DNA from: Clostridia bacterium | Lineage (GTDB): Bacteria > Bacillota > Clostridia > Christensenellales > Borkfalkiaceae | Length of the DNA stretch: 35,197 bases | Direction of reading: 5' to 3' | Assembly (NCBI GenBank): GCA_017625565.1 | Contig: JAGAKN010000021.1 | Span: 1-35,197 of the forward strand | Part shown: one piece after another, positions 1 to 7,202 of the stretch | Layout: each line of letters begins with the position of its first letter | Numbering within the stretch: position 1 is the first letter of the stretch | Program-made: the position numbers and the translations under genes | The notes under the pieces: generated by a model | What the model was told of the DNA's origin: nothing | The model's input: the letters and a program-made list of their open reading frames with translations, nothing else | Databases searched by the model: none

Positions 1-396
1 CCTGCGGCGGCGGATACGATTCGTAGGCATTTGCAGGATACCAAGCGTTCTCCCGACGATTACGATTTGATTGTCACGGGAGATCTCGGCGCTTTGGGTA
101 GTAGAATTTTAAAGGATTTGACTTGGGAAAAGGGTTTAGATCTACAAAAAAATCACGTGGACTGCGGAGAAATTGTGTACAACGTGATCGAAGATGAGTT
201 CCAAGGGGGTAGTGGAGCAGGTTGTAGCGCGATCGTGCTCAATTCCTATTTATACGATAAACTGAAAAAACGGGAATTAAACCGTATTTTATTCGTAGCG
301 ACGGGCGCGCTCCTGTCTACGGTGTCGAGTGGACAAGGGGAGAGTATCCCCTGTATCGCGCACGCCGTAGCGATTGAAAACGTGGAAAAGGAGTGA
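1..396 (+). CDS. spoVAD: Stage V sporulation protein AD, 3' part (C-terminal 131 residues)
   Basis: The open frame enters from the left edge and stops with TGA at 394-396, so 131 C-terminal residues are visible of a family that is usually about 338 residues long. The stretch containing GDLG, the Gly-rich GGSGAGCSA segment and the ending with VATGALLS and IPCIAHAVAIE is what I recognise as the SpoVAD C-terminus. SpoVAD is a thiolase-fold protein of the spore inner membrane SpoVA complex that binds dipicolinic acid during its uptake into the forespore and its release at germination. The next genes (41-residue ORF, spoVAE) follow at once on the same strand, the expected operon context. The TTG at 31 is internal and not the true start. 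spoVAC is presumably just outside the window (inference). Confidence 0.93.
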   Translation, partial: PAAADTIRRHLQDTKRSPDDYDLIVTGDLGALGSRILKDLTWEKGLDLQKNHVDCGEIVYNVIEDEFQGGSGAGCSAIVLNSYLYDKLKKRELNRILFVATGALLSTVSSGQGESIPCIAHAVAIENVEKE

Positions 397-398
397 CT

Positions 399-524
399 AT
401 GTATAACGGAAAATGGTTTGGGGAAGAAGGGATTACTCTGGGAACGATCATATGCTTTCCATATTTGGTAAAAGCGATTACGGGGGCGTTGAAAAAGGAC
501 GACGAGCAAGAAGAAAGGCGGTAA
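399..524 (+). CDS. 41-residue unknown protein inside the spoVA operon
   Basis: Short ORF from ATG at 399 to TAA at 522, lying between spoVAD (2-base gap) and spoVAE (9-base gap). An AGGAG at 389-393, inside the last codons of spoVAD, sits 5 bases before the ATG, a good ribosome binding site. The product has a soluble start, one uncharged segment at about residues 11-30 (ITLGTIICFPYLVKAITGAL) that could be a short membrane helix, and a charged tail (KKDDEQEERR). I do not recognise a family. Placement, ribosome binding site and exact fit between two sporulation genes favour a real small gene, perhaps a small partner of the SpoVA membrane complex (inference). It may instead be a spacer ORF. Confidence 0.55.
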   Translation: MYNGKWFGEEGITLGTIICFPYLVKAITGALKKDDEQEERR

Positions 525-533
525 GGGAGAAAA

Positions 534-917
534 ATGTTTGAAACGTATTTGGAAATATTGTTTGGGTTTTTAAAGGCGTTTTTGGTGGGCGGTACGATTT
601 GTATGATCGCGCAAATCGTCATTAATTATACCGATTTAACGGCAGGAAAAATTCTAGTGCTGTTTATGTTGTTCGGGGTGGCGTTGCAAGGCTTGGGTTT
701 GTATCAGTATCTTGTGGATTTTGCAGGCGCAGGGGCTACCGTGCCTATTTCAGGGTTTGGATATCTGCTCGCGAACGGCGCAATGAAAGGCGCGCAAAAA
801 GGCTTATACGGAGCGTTTACCGGAGCGCTGTCCGCAGCTTCCGCAGGGATCTCCGCCGCCGTAATTTTTTCCTTTTTGATTGCGATGGTATTCCGCTCTC
901 GCACGAAAAAGAATTAA
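534..917 (+). CDS. spoVAE: Stage V sporulation protein AE
   Basis: A 127-residue, strongly hydrophobic protein, close to the usual 115-130 of SpoVAE (SpoVAEb of Bacillus). Three to four membrane segments can be read: about 9-30, 36-56, 67-85 and 93-120. Glycine-rich joints such as FAGAGATVPISGFG and the following LANGAMKGAQKGLYGAFTGAL are typical of the family. SpoVAE is an integral membrane component of the channel that moves Ca-dipicolinate across the inner spore membrane. The ATG at 534 follows GGGAG at 524-528. This is the last gene of the operon: a bidirectional terminator begins 4 bases after the stop. Transcription from a forespore (sigma-G) promoter further upstream is expected from the family but cannot be seen here. 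Confidence 0.92.
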   Translation: MFETYLEILFGFLKAFLVGGTICMIAQIVINYTDLTAGKILVLFMLFGVALQGLGLYQYLVDFAGAGATVPISGFGYLLANGAMKGAQKGLYGAFTGALSAASAGISAAVIFSFLIAMVFRSRTKKN

Positions 918-920
918 AGA

Positions 921-948
921 AAAGCACCTGTCAAACAGGTGCTTTTTT
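921..948. terminator. Bidirectional terminator between spoVAE and yunB
   Basis: Perfect 10-bp stem (AAAGCACCTG at 921-930 with CAGGTGCTTT at 936-945) around the loop TCAAA. Ts follow on the plus strand (943-948) and an A/T-rich run follows on the minus strand. It lies exactly between the convergent stops of spoVAE (917) and yunB (947) and can serve both. Confidence 0.9.
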
Positions 949-1654
949 ACGGCGAGAGCGCAGGTTTATTGCCAAAAATATCCGATTGTAAAAAGGTGTC
1001 GGGGACAGTACCGATAATGACGGATTCGCCTACGAGAATTTCCGTGACAACCGCGAAATTTTCCGTGCGCGACGGCATAACGATACTGATATCCGCAATG
1101 ACGTTTAAGTAAATGGAATGCTTGGTTTGGTTGATGCCCACGCTTTCAAACGTGGACGTGAAATCGCAGGACACCGAGCTTACGGGTATGATGCGGAAAT
1201 TGATGCTCGGGCCCAGCCCTGCAAACGCTTCGATTCCCGTCAATGCGCCTAACGGCACGGGAATACCGTTCAAACTCAAGTTTTTTAAATTCGATTGCGA
1301 TATGGACGCCGTATCCCGAGCGATTTTATTGATTTTTAAAGCGTTGGCGGCAAAGGACACGATTTCGCCCTGTTCGTTTCGGGTAATAGTCACCAAATCT
1401 TCATAACGCATTTCGTCGCTTAAGGTGTAGTATACGGCGTCGTTGACGGCGACAGTTGTGCTAGCGCGCATGGTGGCTTCGCTGATGGCAATCAATACAC
1501 GCGTGACGTTGCGTTGAAAATAAATGAATAGAATGATAAAGACGGCGAGTAGGCTAAGAAAAATATACAGGAGCTTTTTCTTTTTGTTTACGCGTCGTTT
1601 TTTTCGTGCGTTGGATCGATAAGACGGCAGGGAATACGCGCGAAAATTAGACAT
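947..1654 (-). CDS. yunB: Sporulation protein YunB
   Basis: A 235-residue protein with a basic N-terminus (KKRRVNKKKK), one membrane anchor at about residues 28-46, and an extracytoplasmic domain. The signature in the second half, with SINFRIIPVSSVSCDF, the conserved GINQTKHSIYL and IVMPSRT, matches the YunB family as I know it. YunB belongs to the mother-cell sigma-E regulon in Bacillus subtilis and is needed for normal spore formation; its biochemical role is unknown. The start codon lies 1 base after the murG stop and has no clear ribosome binding site of its own, so translation is probably coupled to murG. The pairing of murG with yunB suggests joint expression during cortex or spore envelope assembly (inference). 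Confidence 0.9.
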   Translation of the reverse strand: MSNFRAYSLPSYRSNARKKRRVNKKKKLLYIFLSLLAVFIILFIYFQRNVTRVLIAISEATMRASTTVAVNDAVYYTLSDEMRYEDLVTITRNEQGEIVSFAANALKINKIARDTASISQSNLKNLSLNGIPVPLGALTGIEAFAGLGPSINFRIIPVSSVSCDFTSTFESVGINQTKHSIYLNVIADISIVMPSRTENFAVVTEILVGESVIIGTVPDTFLQSDIFGNKPALSP

Positions 1655-1655
1655 A

Positions 1656-2708
1656 TTATTTTGCGATCACTTTGCGGATCTCGCGCAGAATAAGTTCGTT
1701 CCCACGCGGGAGATTGACGTCGATTAGTCTAAGGCGTAAACCGTCGTCGAGTAGCGTATTCTCGATGATTTTCGGCAGTTCGTCCAAACGGCTTTGCGGA
1801 AGTACTTTGCACAAACCCTTTTGCTCGAAATACGCGGCGTTTTGTGCTTGGTCGCCGCGCGTTTGCCCTTCTAACGGCACGAAAATCGCCGGTTTTTTCA
1901 AGGCGAGAAGTTCGAAAACCGTACCCGAACCGGCGCGAGAAACAACGACGTCTGCCGCGGCGTAAGCAAGACCCATGTCTGAGATGAATTCGTATTGTCG
2001 ATAGTTTTCAAAGTTGCTTTGCACGATATTGTTCTTTCCGCAGACGTGCATGACGAAATACCGATCGGTCAAAATTTTTAAATGCTTTCTGATGGCGTCG
2101 TTGATGCACGCGCTACCGCTACCGCCACCGAATACGAGCAGGACTTTTTCTCCAAAGGGAATATCGAACTTTTTCCGCGCGTCCGCTTTGCTCGCGGAAA
2201 GGATTTCACGGCGAATAATCGAACCGCTATAATACCCATTGCGGAGTTTTTTCGCCGTTTCGGGGAAGGAAGTAAAGACGCGAAGACAGTTGTTGGCGCT
2301 CAGGCGGTTGGCGAGCCCGACGGACAAATCGCTCTCGTGCGCAAAGCAAGGAATATGCAATTTTTTTGCGGCGCGGACGACGGGCAGGGCAACGTATCCG
2401 CCCTTGGAAAAGACAAGATCGGGTTGGAACGTTTGCAATCCTTTCAACGCCTGTTTTTCCGCTCGGCGCAAGGTAATGGGGATTTTTAAATTTTGTTTCA
2501 AGCCTTTCCAACCGCCACCCCGTACGAGCTTTGGACACTCGATCTGAAAGTAGGGGATTTTCCACTCGGAAACGAGTTGCTTTTCAATACCGTTCGTACC
2601 GATATAGCAAACGTCCGCTTCGCCCGTGGAAAGAAGGTCTTCTATTAGCGCAAGGTTGGGGAGTACGTGTCCGGCGCTACCGCCACCCGTGAATAGGATT
2701 TTTTTCAT
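1656..2708 (-). CDS. murG: MurG, UDP-GlcNAc:lipid I N-acetylglucosaminyltransferase
   Basis: Adds GlcNAc to lipid I at the inner face of the membrane to make lipid II, the last cytoplasmic step of peptidoglycan synthesis. The 350-residue product opens with the GT28 signature KKILFTGGGSAGHVLPNLAL. It also has SKGGYVALPVVRAA, FGGGSGSACIND in place of the more usual GGS.G(A/S) loop, the sugar-nucleotide segment SRAGSGTVFELLALKKPAIFVPL, and QAQNA. I start at the ATG at 2708 because AGGTG lies just upstream; a TTG five codons earlier is open but would add MYRCV before the family start. Two overlapping TATAAT-like hexamers lie at 2734-2744 (minus strand). murG normally sits in the division/wall cluster; here it pairs with yunB, so it could be a second, sporulation-linked copy (inference). 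Confidence 0.93.
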   Translation of the reverse strand: MKKILFTGGGSAGHVLPNLALIEDLLSTGEADVCYIGTNGIEKQLVSEWKIPYFQIECPKLVRGGGWKGLKQNLKIPITLRRAEKQALKGLQTFQPDLVFSKGGYVALPVVRAAKKLHIPCFAHESDLSVGLANRLSANNCLRVFTSFPETAKKLRNGYYSGSIIRREILSASKADARKKFDIPFGEKVLLVFGGGSGSACINDAIRKHLKILTDRYFVMHVCGKNNIVQSNFENYRQYEFISDMGLAYAAADVVVSRAGSGTVFELLALKKPAIFVPLEGQTRGDQAQNAAYFEQKGLCKVLPQSRLDELPKIIENTLLDDGLRLRLIDVNLPRGNELILREIRKVIAK

Positions 2709-2777
2709 AACACACCTATACAAAAATAGTCGTATTATATTATAGACGGCAACAAAGCGGGATATTCCGTCGGTATG

Positions 2778-2803
2778 AAAAAAGCGGGAGTATCAACTCC
2801 CGC
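2778..2803 (-). terminator. Terminator of the WYL regulator gene
   Basis: On the minus strand an 8-bp GC-rich stem (GCGGGAGT paired with ACTCCCGC, plus-strand arms 2784-2791 and 2796-2803) is followed by six Ts (2783-2778). It starts 5 bases after the stop of the regulator at 2808. Confidence 0.9.
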
Positions 2804-2807
2804 AAAT

Positions 2808-3731
2808 TTAATATTGTTCAGCGATTTTTAAGGCGGTTTTCTTTACCCGAGCCTGTAATTCTTGGGGAGCAAGCACGCGCATTCCCGCGCCCAGACTAAC
2901 GATTTTTTGCACCAACGATTCGTCGTCGGGGAGGGTGACGCTCGCATGCCATTTCCCGTGGACAAGCCGTACGTTTTCCACGCCGAGCCAATCCTGTGCG
3001 TCGGCGAACGCGCTTTCGGAAATTTCAAATTCCGCATTGACGGTTTTCTCCGTCGTCCAATAATTTAACGGAATATCTTCGCGACGGAAGGGGCGTTTTC
3101 GAAACGTTTCTTCCGTTTTTAACGTGGATACGATCCGACCGACGCGGAACAAGCGGAACGCCCTTTGCTTGTGGCAAAACGCGTAAACGTACCAAACGTT
3201 TTGCTTGAATACGAGTACGTGCGGTTCGATTTTCCGTTGCGTTTTTACGCCTGCGCGAGAATAGTATTCGATTTCTATGACGGTATTTCCCTTTAAGCAC
3301 TCTTGAAGTAATCGGATTTTCTCGGAAAAGGTGCGCGTGTCCCCCCAAGTTCCGCCGTCGACGAGAATGTTCCCGATGTCGTCCGAAAGCACGAGATCGC
3401 GCGCTTCCGCTTTGACCTGTGCCGAGAGTTTTCGTTGTGCCGCCAAAAACCGTTCTTCGGGTAGTTGGGAATACATCGCGCTAAGCGCTTCAATCGCGGA
3501 TTCGTATTCTTCGGCGGTCATAAAACCGACAGGCAGTTTGTAGTTATCGGAAATGCAAATTCCGCCGTCCCGACCACGTTTTACGTAAATGGGCACATTG
3601 AAAGACAGCTCGTCGATATAACGGTAAACGGTGCGCGGAGAAATCTCGTGCTTTTCCGCGATATACGATGCCGTAATCTTGCGTTTGATCAGCAAATCAA
3701 ACAGGATCGAGAGTAAAATTTCAAATTTCAT
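2808..3731 (-). CDS. HTH-WYL transcriptional regulator (YafY/DeoR-like)
   Basis: A 307-residue regulator. Residues 1-60 form a winged helix-turn-helix (ITASYIAEKHEISPRTVYRYIDEL, then a wing with KRGRDGGI). Residues about 135-210 form a WYL domain: IEYYSRAG, then VWYVYAFC with W180-Y181, then the FRLFRVGRI strand. A C-terminal WCX-like extension follows. WYL domains sense ligands or nucleic acids and the family acts mostly as transcription factors. GGAG lies 8 bases before the ATG. A strong SigA-type promoter is readable upstream (TTGACA-17-TAAAAT), and a perfect palindrome overlaps its -35, suggesting autoregulation. The divergent 65-residue gene at 3845 is the obvious candidate target (inference). 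The inducing signal is unknown. Confidence 0.9.
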   Translation of the reverse strand: MKFEILLSILFDLLIKRKITASYIAEKHEISPRTVYRYIDELSFNVPIYVKRGRDGGICISDNYKLPVGFMTAEEYESAIEALSAMYSQLPEERFLAAQRKLSAQVKAEARDLVLSDDIGNILVDGGTWGDTRTFSEKIRLLQECLKGNTVIEIEYYSRAGVKTQRKIEPHVLVFKQNVWYVYAFCHKQRAFRLFRVGRIVSTLKTEETFRKRPFRREDIPLNYWTTEKTVNAEFEISESAFADAQDWLGVENVRLVHGKWHASVTLPDDESLVQKIVSLGAGMRVLAPQELQARVKKTALKIAEQY

Positions 3732-3767
3732 AACGTTGCTCCAAAAAAATTTTAAATTTCTAAAAAT

Positions 3768-3796
3768 ATTTTACTATATATGACAGATATTGTCAA
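3768..3796 (-). promoter_or_regulatory. SigA-type promoter of the WYL regulator
   Basis: Minus strand: -35 TTGACA (complement of 3791-3796), a 17-base spacer and -10 TAAAAT (complement of 3768-3773). The -35 is a perfect consensus and the spacing is ideal. The palindrome at 3781-3795 covers the -35 and half of the spacer. Confidence 0.75.
3781..3795. promoter_or_regulatory. Candidate operator TGACA-N5-TGTCA between divergent genes
   Basis: Perfect palindrome, TGACA at 3781-3785 and TGTCA at 3791-3795, separated by GATAT. It overlaps the -35 of the WYL gene. It also occupies the -35 region of a plus-strand promoter with a perfect -10 (TATAAT at 3808-3813) but no recognisable -35. The position fits binding by the WYL regulator, which would repress itself and either repress or activate the small gene (inference). 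Confidence 0.55.
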
Positions 3797-3844
3797 GTTT
3801 TCTATCGTATAATCAAGACGTAAAAACGAAAAAAGGTGGAAGAT

Positions 3845-4042
3845 ATGAAGAGTGTTGACGAATACGTGACGGAAATGGAAGTGCGCCGAGCGCGCGAAAA
3901 GGCGAATTTTTGGAATGCGGAGCTTGCACGTCGTTTGAAAGAAGGCACTCGGCAAGACGCTTGGCGGGCGTTGTATTCGGCGTTGATTTTTACGGGTACG
4001 GTTTCGGATATTGTGCCCGTATATGCGGAAACGGGGGTGTAA
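3845..4042 (+). CDS. 65-residue unknown protein divergent from the WYL regulator
   Basis: ATG at 3845 preceded by AAGGTGG at 3833-3839; an in-frame GTG at 3836 overlaps this ribosome binding site and is less likely to be the start. The first 40 residues are highly charged and probably helical (VTEMEVRRAREKANFWNAEL). Residues 42-62 are more hydrophobic (WRALYSALIFTGTVSDIVPV) but not a clean membrane helix. I do not recognise the family. A -10 hexamer TATAAT at 3808-3813 with no -35 lies about 30 bases upstream, next to the palindrome. The arrangement suggests a target of the divergent WYL regulator (inference). Confidence 0.6.
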   Translation: MKSVDEYVTEMEVRRAREKANFWNAELARRLKEGTRQDAWRALYSALIFTGTVSDIVPVYAETGV

Positions 4043-4147
4043 AGATAAGCGTTGTTTTGTCTGATTGTTTGTAGTCGATTTCTTTGATCACGCAATAAAA
4101 AACAACGTTGAAACACGGAAGATGAACGCGTGCGGGTATGAAAACGC

Positions 4148-4176
4148 TTGACAATACACGGAAAAGGTAGTAAACT
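4148..4176 (+). promoter_or_regulatory. Promoter of tyrS
   Basis: -35 TTGACA (4148-4153), 17-base spacer, -10 TAAACT (4171-4176). The implied start near 4183 gives a leader of about 78 bases containing the hairpin at 4194-4231. Confidence 0.7.
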
Positions 4177-4193
4177 AAATAGTAAGCATTAAG

Positions 4194-4231
4194 AAAACGG
4201 TTTGGGCGAACGTTCGCACGCAAGCCGTTTT
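4194..4231 (+). promoter_or_regulatory. Structured leader hairpin upstream of tyrS
   Basis: An 11-bp stem (AAAACGGTTTG at 4194-4204 with CAAGCCGTTTT at 4221-4231, one G-T wobble) encloses the self-complementary GCGAACGTTCGC (4206-4217). The 3' arm ends in TTTT, followed by GTTG, so it could act as a weak terminator/attenuator or as a leader fold. I looked for the T-box hallmarks (a TGGNACCGCG antiterminator bulge and a specifier stem-loop) and did not find them; at about 78 bases the leader is also too short for a T-box. Confidence 0.5.
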
Positions 4232-4260
4232 GTTGCGATCGAAAAAGGTAGGACAAAGTT

Positions 4261-5454
4261 ATGGAAAACGTAATGGACGTATTGCGGGCAAGGGGTTTTG
4301 TCAAGCAAACGGTTTTTGAAGAAGAATTGTATGAAAAACTCGGGAAAGAGAGCGTTCCCTTTTATATCGGGTTCGATCCCACGGCGGATTCTTTGCACGT
4401 CGGGCATTTCTTGCAACTGATTGCGATGTCGCATATGCAACGCGCTGGGCATAAGCCGATTATTTTGATCGGTGGGGGTACGGCAATGGTCGGCGATCCG
4501 TCGGGGCGTACGGATATGCGTTCGATGATGACGAAAGAAACCATTCGTCACAACGTCGAATGTTTCAAAAAACAAATGGCACGGTTTATCAGTTTTGAAG
4601 GCGAAAACGCCGCGATCGTCGTAGACAACGCCGATTGGTTGATGGAACTCAATTATATCGATTTCCTGCGTGAAATCGGCACGCATTTCTCCGTAAACCG
4701 TATGTTGACTGCGGAATGTTTCAAACAACGTTTGGAACGCGGACTTTCTTTCTTGGAATTTAACTATATGTTGATGCAAGCGTACGATTTCTTGGTGTTG
4801 TACAGAAAATACGGTTGCGCGTTGGAGCTCGGTGGGGATGATCAATGGAGTAATATCCTTGCAGGCGCGAACTTGATCCGCGTCAAGGAACAAAAACCTG
4901 CGTTTGCGATGACGTTTGCGCTCCTTACCACGTCGGACGGAAAGAAAATGGGTAAGACGGCAAAAGGCGCGGTATGGCTCGACGAGAATAAGACCACTCC
5001 GTACGAATTCTATCAATATTGGCGGAACGTCAACGACGAAGACGTGGAAAAGTGTATGAAATTGCTCACGTTCTTGCCGTTGGAACAAATCGACGAGCTC
5101 TGCCGTTATAAGGACGAACGCATTAATCAGGCGAAAGAAGTACTCGCGTACGAGTTGACGAAAGAAGTGCACGGCGAAGAAAAAGCCAACGTCGCGCAAA
5201 GCCAAGCGAAAGCCGCGTTCGGCGGTGCTGATGCGGAGCTTTTGACGAAAGAAGTTTCGGGCGTTGCGACGGTGGTGGACGCGATGGTTGCGACGGGGAT
5301 TGCGAAATCCAAAGGCGAAGCGCGTCGTTTGATCGAACAGGGTGGTGTCAGCGTGGACGAAAATAAGGTGACGGACGTAAACGCGCCCGTTCCGTCTAAC
5401 GAGTTCGTGTTGCATAAAGGCAAAAAAGTACATTTAAAAGTAAAGATCGTATAA
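4261..5454 (+). CDS. tyrS: Tyrosyl-tRNA synthetase
   Basis: Charges tRNA-Tyr in the cytoplasm. The 397-residue class I enzyme shows its ATP-binding HIGH motif as HVGH (46-49) after [18 protein letters not shown] (78-87), the tyrosine/tRNA-site segment GGDDQWSNI (191-199) and the KMSKS loop as KMGKT (229-233) follow. An S4-type RNA-binding domain closes the protein (about 333-397, with [22 protein letters not shown]). The absence of a 'KMSKS' serine is a common TyrS variant. AGGTAGG at 4246-4252 precedes the ATG. The gene has its own promoter and a leader hairpin, so it may be regulated separately. A 414-residue minus-strand frame over the same bases is a coding-bias shadow. Confidence 0.97.
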   Translation: MENVMDVLRARGFVKQTVFEEELYEKLGKESVPFYIGFDPTADSLHVGHFLQLIAMSHMQRAGHKPIILIGGGTAMVGDPSGRTDMRSMMTKETIRHNVECFKKQMARFISFEGENAAIVVDNADWLMELNYIDFLREIGTHFSVNRMLTAECFKQRLERGLSFLEFNYMLMQAYDFLVLYRKYGCALELGGDDQWSNILAGANLIRVKEQKPAFAMTFALLTTSDGKKMGKTAKGAVWLDENKTTPYEFYQYWRNVNDEDVEKCMKLLTFLPLEQIDELCRYKDERINQAKEVLAYELTKEVHGEEKANVAQSQAKAAFGGADAELLTKEVSGVATVVDAMVATGIAKSKGEARRLIEQGGVSVDENKVTDVNAPVPSNEFVLHKGKKVHLKVKIV

Positions 5455-5459
5455 GAGAA

Positions 5460-5485
5460 AAAGCGGCGAATTTTTTCGCCGCTTT
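5460..5485 (+). terminator. Hairpin after tyrS (probable, partial terminator)
   Basis: An 11-bp perfect stem (AAAGCGGCGAA at 5460-5470 with TTCGCCGCTTT at 5475-5485) with a TTTT loop begins 5 bases after the tyrS stop. Only three Ts end the stem and CCGAT follows, so it may stop transcription only in part and let some reach yigZ. Confidence 0.6.
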
Positions 5486-5514
5486 CCGATATATTTTGCC
5501 AAAAAGGAGAAACC

Positions 5515-6162
5515 ATGCCGAAAGAAATCCGTACGGTGTACGCGAGAAACGAAAGTGAAAAAATCATCGAAAAATCCCGGTTTCTAACCTATTCCGCGCA
5601 CGTGGAAAGCGAAGAAGAAGCACGGGCGTTTCTTGCGGAAATCCGTGGGAAACATACCCTCGCCACGCACGTTTGCTATGCGTTCGTCGCGGACAAGCTC
5701 GGCAATTTGCAACGCTTTTCAGACGACGGCGAACCGCAGGGCACGGCAGGCGTTCCCATGCTGGAAGTCTTAAAGGCGAAAAAGTTGTACGAAACCGCCG
5801 TAGCCGTCGTGCGCTATTTCGGTGGAGTAAAACTCGGCGCGGGGGGGCTCGTTCGGGCGTATTCGGCTTGCGTCGCGGAGAATTTGGATAGCGCGGATAT
5901 TCGGGTTTTGGAAACGTGTGTAGAGTATGCCGTCACCGTCGATTACACGGGGATTGACAGCGCGCAAAAGTATATACAAACGCACGCTTGTACGCTTTTG
6001 AATACGGAATACGGGGAAAAAGTGCGTTTTGTGTTGGCGGTGAAAAAGACGGACGAAAGCGCGTTTTGCGCAGAACTAATCGATTATATGCAAGGCAAAG
6101 TCCGTTTGGATGCAGGGCAGGAATATTACGCGCCCTTTCCGATTTCGAAGGAAACGCGTTGA
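5515..6162 (+). CDS. yigZ: YigZ/IMPACT family protein
   Basis: A 215-residue member of the UPF0029 (Impact) family. The N-terminal domain (about 15-120) carries both family signatures: RFSDDGEPQGTAGVPM (67-82) and VVRYFGGVKLGAGGLVRAYS (98-117). A C-terminal DUF1949 domain (about 135-200) follows. Eukaryotic IMPACT regulates the GCN2 kinase; bacterial YigZ is widely conserved but its function is not established. GGAG at 5505-5508 lies 6 bases before the ATG at 5515. It follows tyrS by 60 bases, across a hairpin that may be only a partial terminator. No terminator follows the stop. I am sure of the family and not of any specific role. Confidence 0.93.
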   Translation: MPKEIRTVYARNESEKIIEKSRFLTYSAHVESEEEARAFLAEIRGKHTLATHVCYAFVADKLGNLQRFSDDGEPQGTAGVPMLEVLKAKKLYETAVAVVRYFGGVKLGAGGLVRAYSACVAENLDSADIRVLETCVEYAVTVDYTGIDSAQKYIQTHACTLLNTEYGEKVRFVLAVKKTDESAFCAELIDYMQGKVRLDAGQEYYAPFPISKETR

Positions 6163-6270
6163 CGGATGTAGTTTGCGGTAAGAATGTGAAAATAATTACA
6201 CTTTTTACTATGATATCACAAGCATTTAAAAAAAATGCGAGATATAATAATATAAAATAAGGGGATTGCT

Positions 6271-7191
6271 ATGCAATATTGTACGTTGGGAGAAAAACAA
6301 GCTTCGCGGATCGTAATGGGCTGTATGCGCATTGCCGACAAAAGCGTTCAGCAAGTAGAGGAAGTGATTGTGGAAGCGCTACAAACGGGCGTGAATACGT
6401 TCGACCACGCGGATATTTACGGCGGTGGGGACAGCGAACGCATTTTTGGCGTTGCGATTCGAGATTTGAAGATTCCCAGAAAGCAATACGTACTCCAAAC
6501 CAAGTGCGGAATACGCCGTTTGGAACGGGGCAGTTATTACGATTTCTCTAAAGAGCATATTATAAGCTCGGTAGAAGGCAGTTTGAAACGTTTGAACACC
6601 GAATATATCGACGTATTGTTGTTGCACCGCCCGGATACGCTTATGGAAGCGGAAGAAGTTGCGGAAGCGTTTGCTACGCTCCGCGCGGATGGGAAAGTTT
6701 TGGCGTTCGGCGTGAGCAATGCGTCGGCGTCGCAAATGCAGTTGTTGGAAGAAGCGGGGATCGAGATTGTCGCCAACCAAATACAATTTTCTTTGGGACA
6801 TACCGCTCCGATAGACGCTGGGTTTAACGTGAATATGTATAACGACGCAGGGGTAGCTCGCGCGGGCGATGCGTTAGAATACGCGCGTAGAAGAAAGATC
6901 GCGTTGCAGGCTTGGTCGCCGTTGCAGTACGGCAAAATTGCAGGGACGTTCTTGGATAACGAACGCTATCCTGCGCTTAACGGAGAGTTATACCGCTTGG
7001 CGGAAATGTATAACTGTTCGCCGAGCGCGGTCGCGTTGGCTTGGGTTTTACGGCATCCTGCGTTCGCGCAGGTGATCACGGGCACGACTTCGCCCGAGCA
7101 TATGAAACAGTTGTGTAAAGCGACGGAGATTACGCTTAGCCGAGAAGAATGGTATACGTTGTATTTATCGGCTGGTAAAAAATTACCGTAA
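6271..7191 (+). CDS. Aldo/keto reductase
   Basis: A 306-residue NAD(P)H-dependent oxidoreductase of the AKR superfamily, YdhF-like by overall feel. The catalytic tetrad is readable: D45 in TFDHADIYG, Y50, K78 in LQTKCG and H119 in LLLHRPD. The C-terminal cofactor segment (VITGTTSPEHMKQL) is also present. The substrate cannot be told from sequence. AAGGGG at 6259-6264 precedes the ATG. The fucosidase gene starts 11 bases after the stop with its own AAGGAG, so the two are very likely co-transcribed. That suggests the reductase handles a sugar-derived aldehyde or ketone in the same catabolic context (inference). Upstream, 6163-6270 is AT-rich; TATAAT at 6243-6248 has no matching -35. Confidence 0.92.
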   Translation: MQYCTLGEKQASRIVMGCMRIADKSVQQVEEVIVEALQTGVNTFDHADIYGGGDSERIFGVAIRDLKIPRKQYVLQTKCGIRRLERGSYYDFSKEHIISSVEGSLKRLNTEYIDVLLLHRPDTLMEAEEVAEAFATLRADGKVLAFGVSNASASQMQLLEEAGIEIVANQIQFSLGHTAPIDAGFNVNMYNDAGVARAGDALEYARRRKIALQAWSPLQYGKIAGTFLDNERYPALNGELYRLAEMYNCSPSAVALAWVLRHPAFAQVITGTTSPEHMKQLCKATEITLSREEWYTLYLSAGKKLP

Positions 7192-7202
7192 GGAGCAAAA
7201 AT

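Noticed and set aside
4043..4260. T-box riboswitch upstream of tyrS
   Set aside because: The leader from the predicted start is too short and the conserved antiterminator bulge sequence is missing.
4189..5433. 414-codon minus-strand frame opposite tyrS
   Set aside because: Shadow of tyrS; same codon-bias signature and no recognisable protein.
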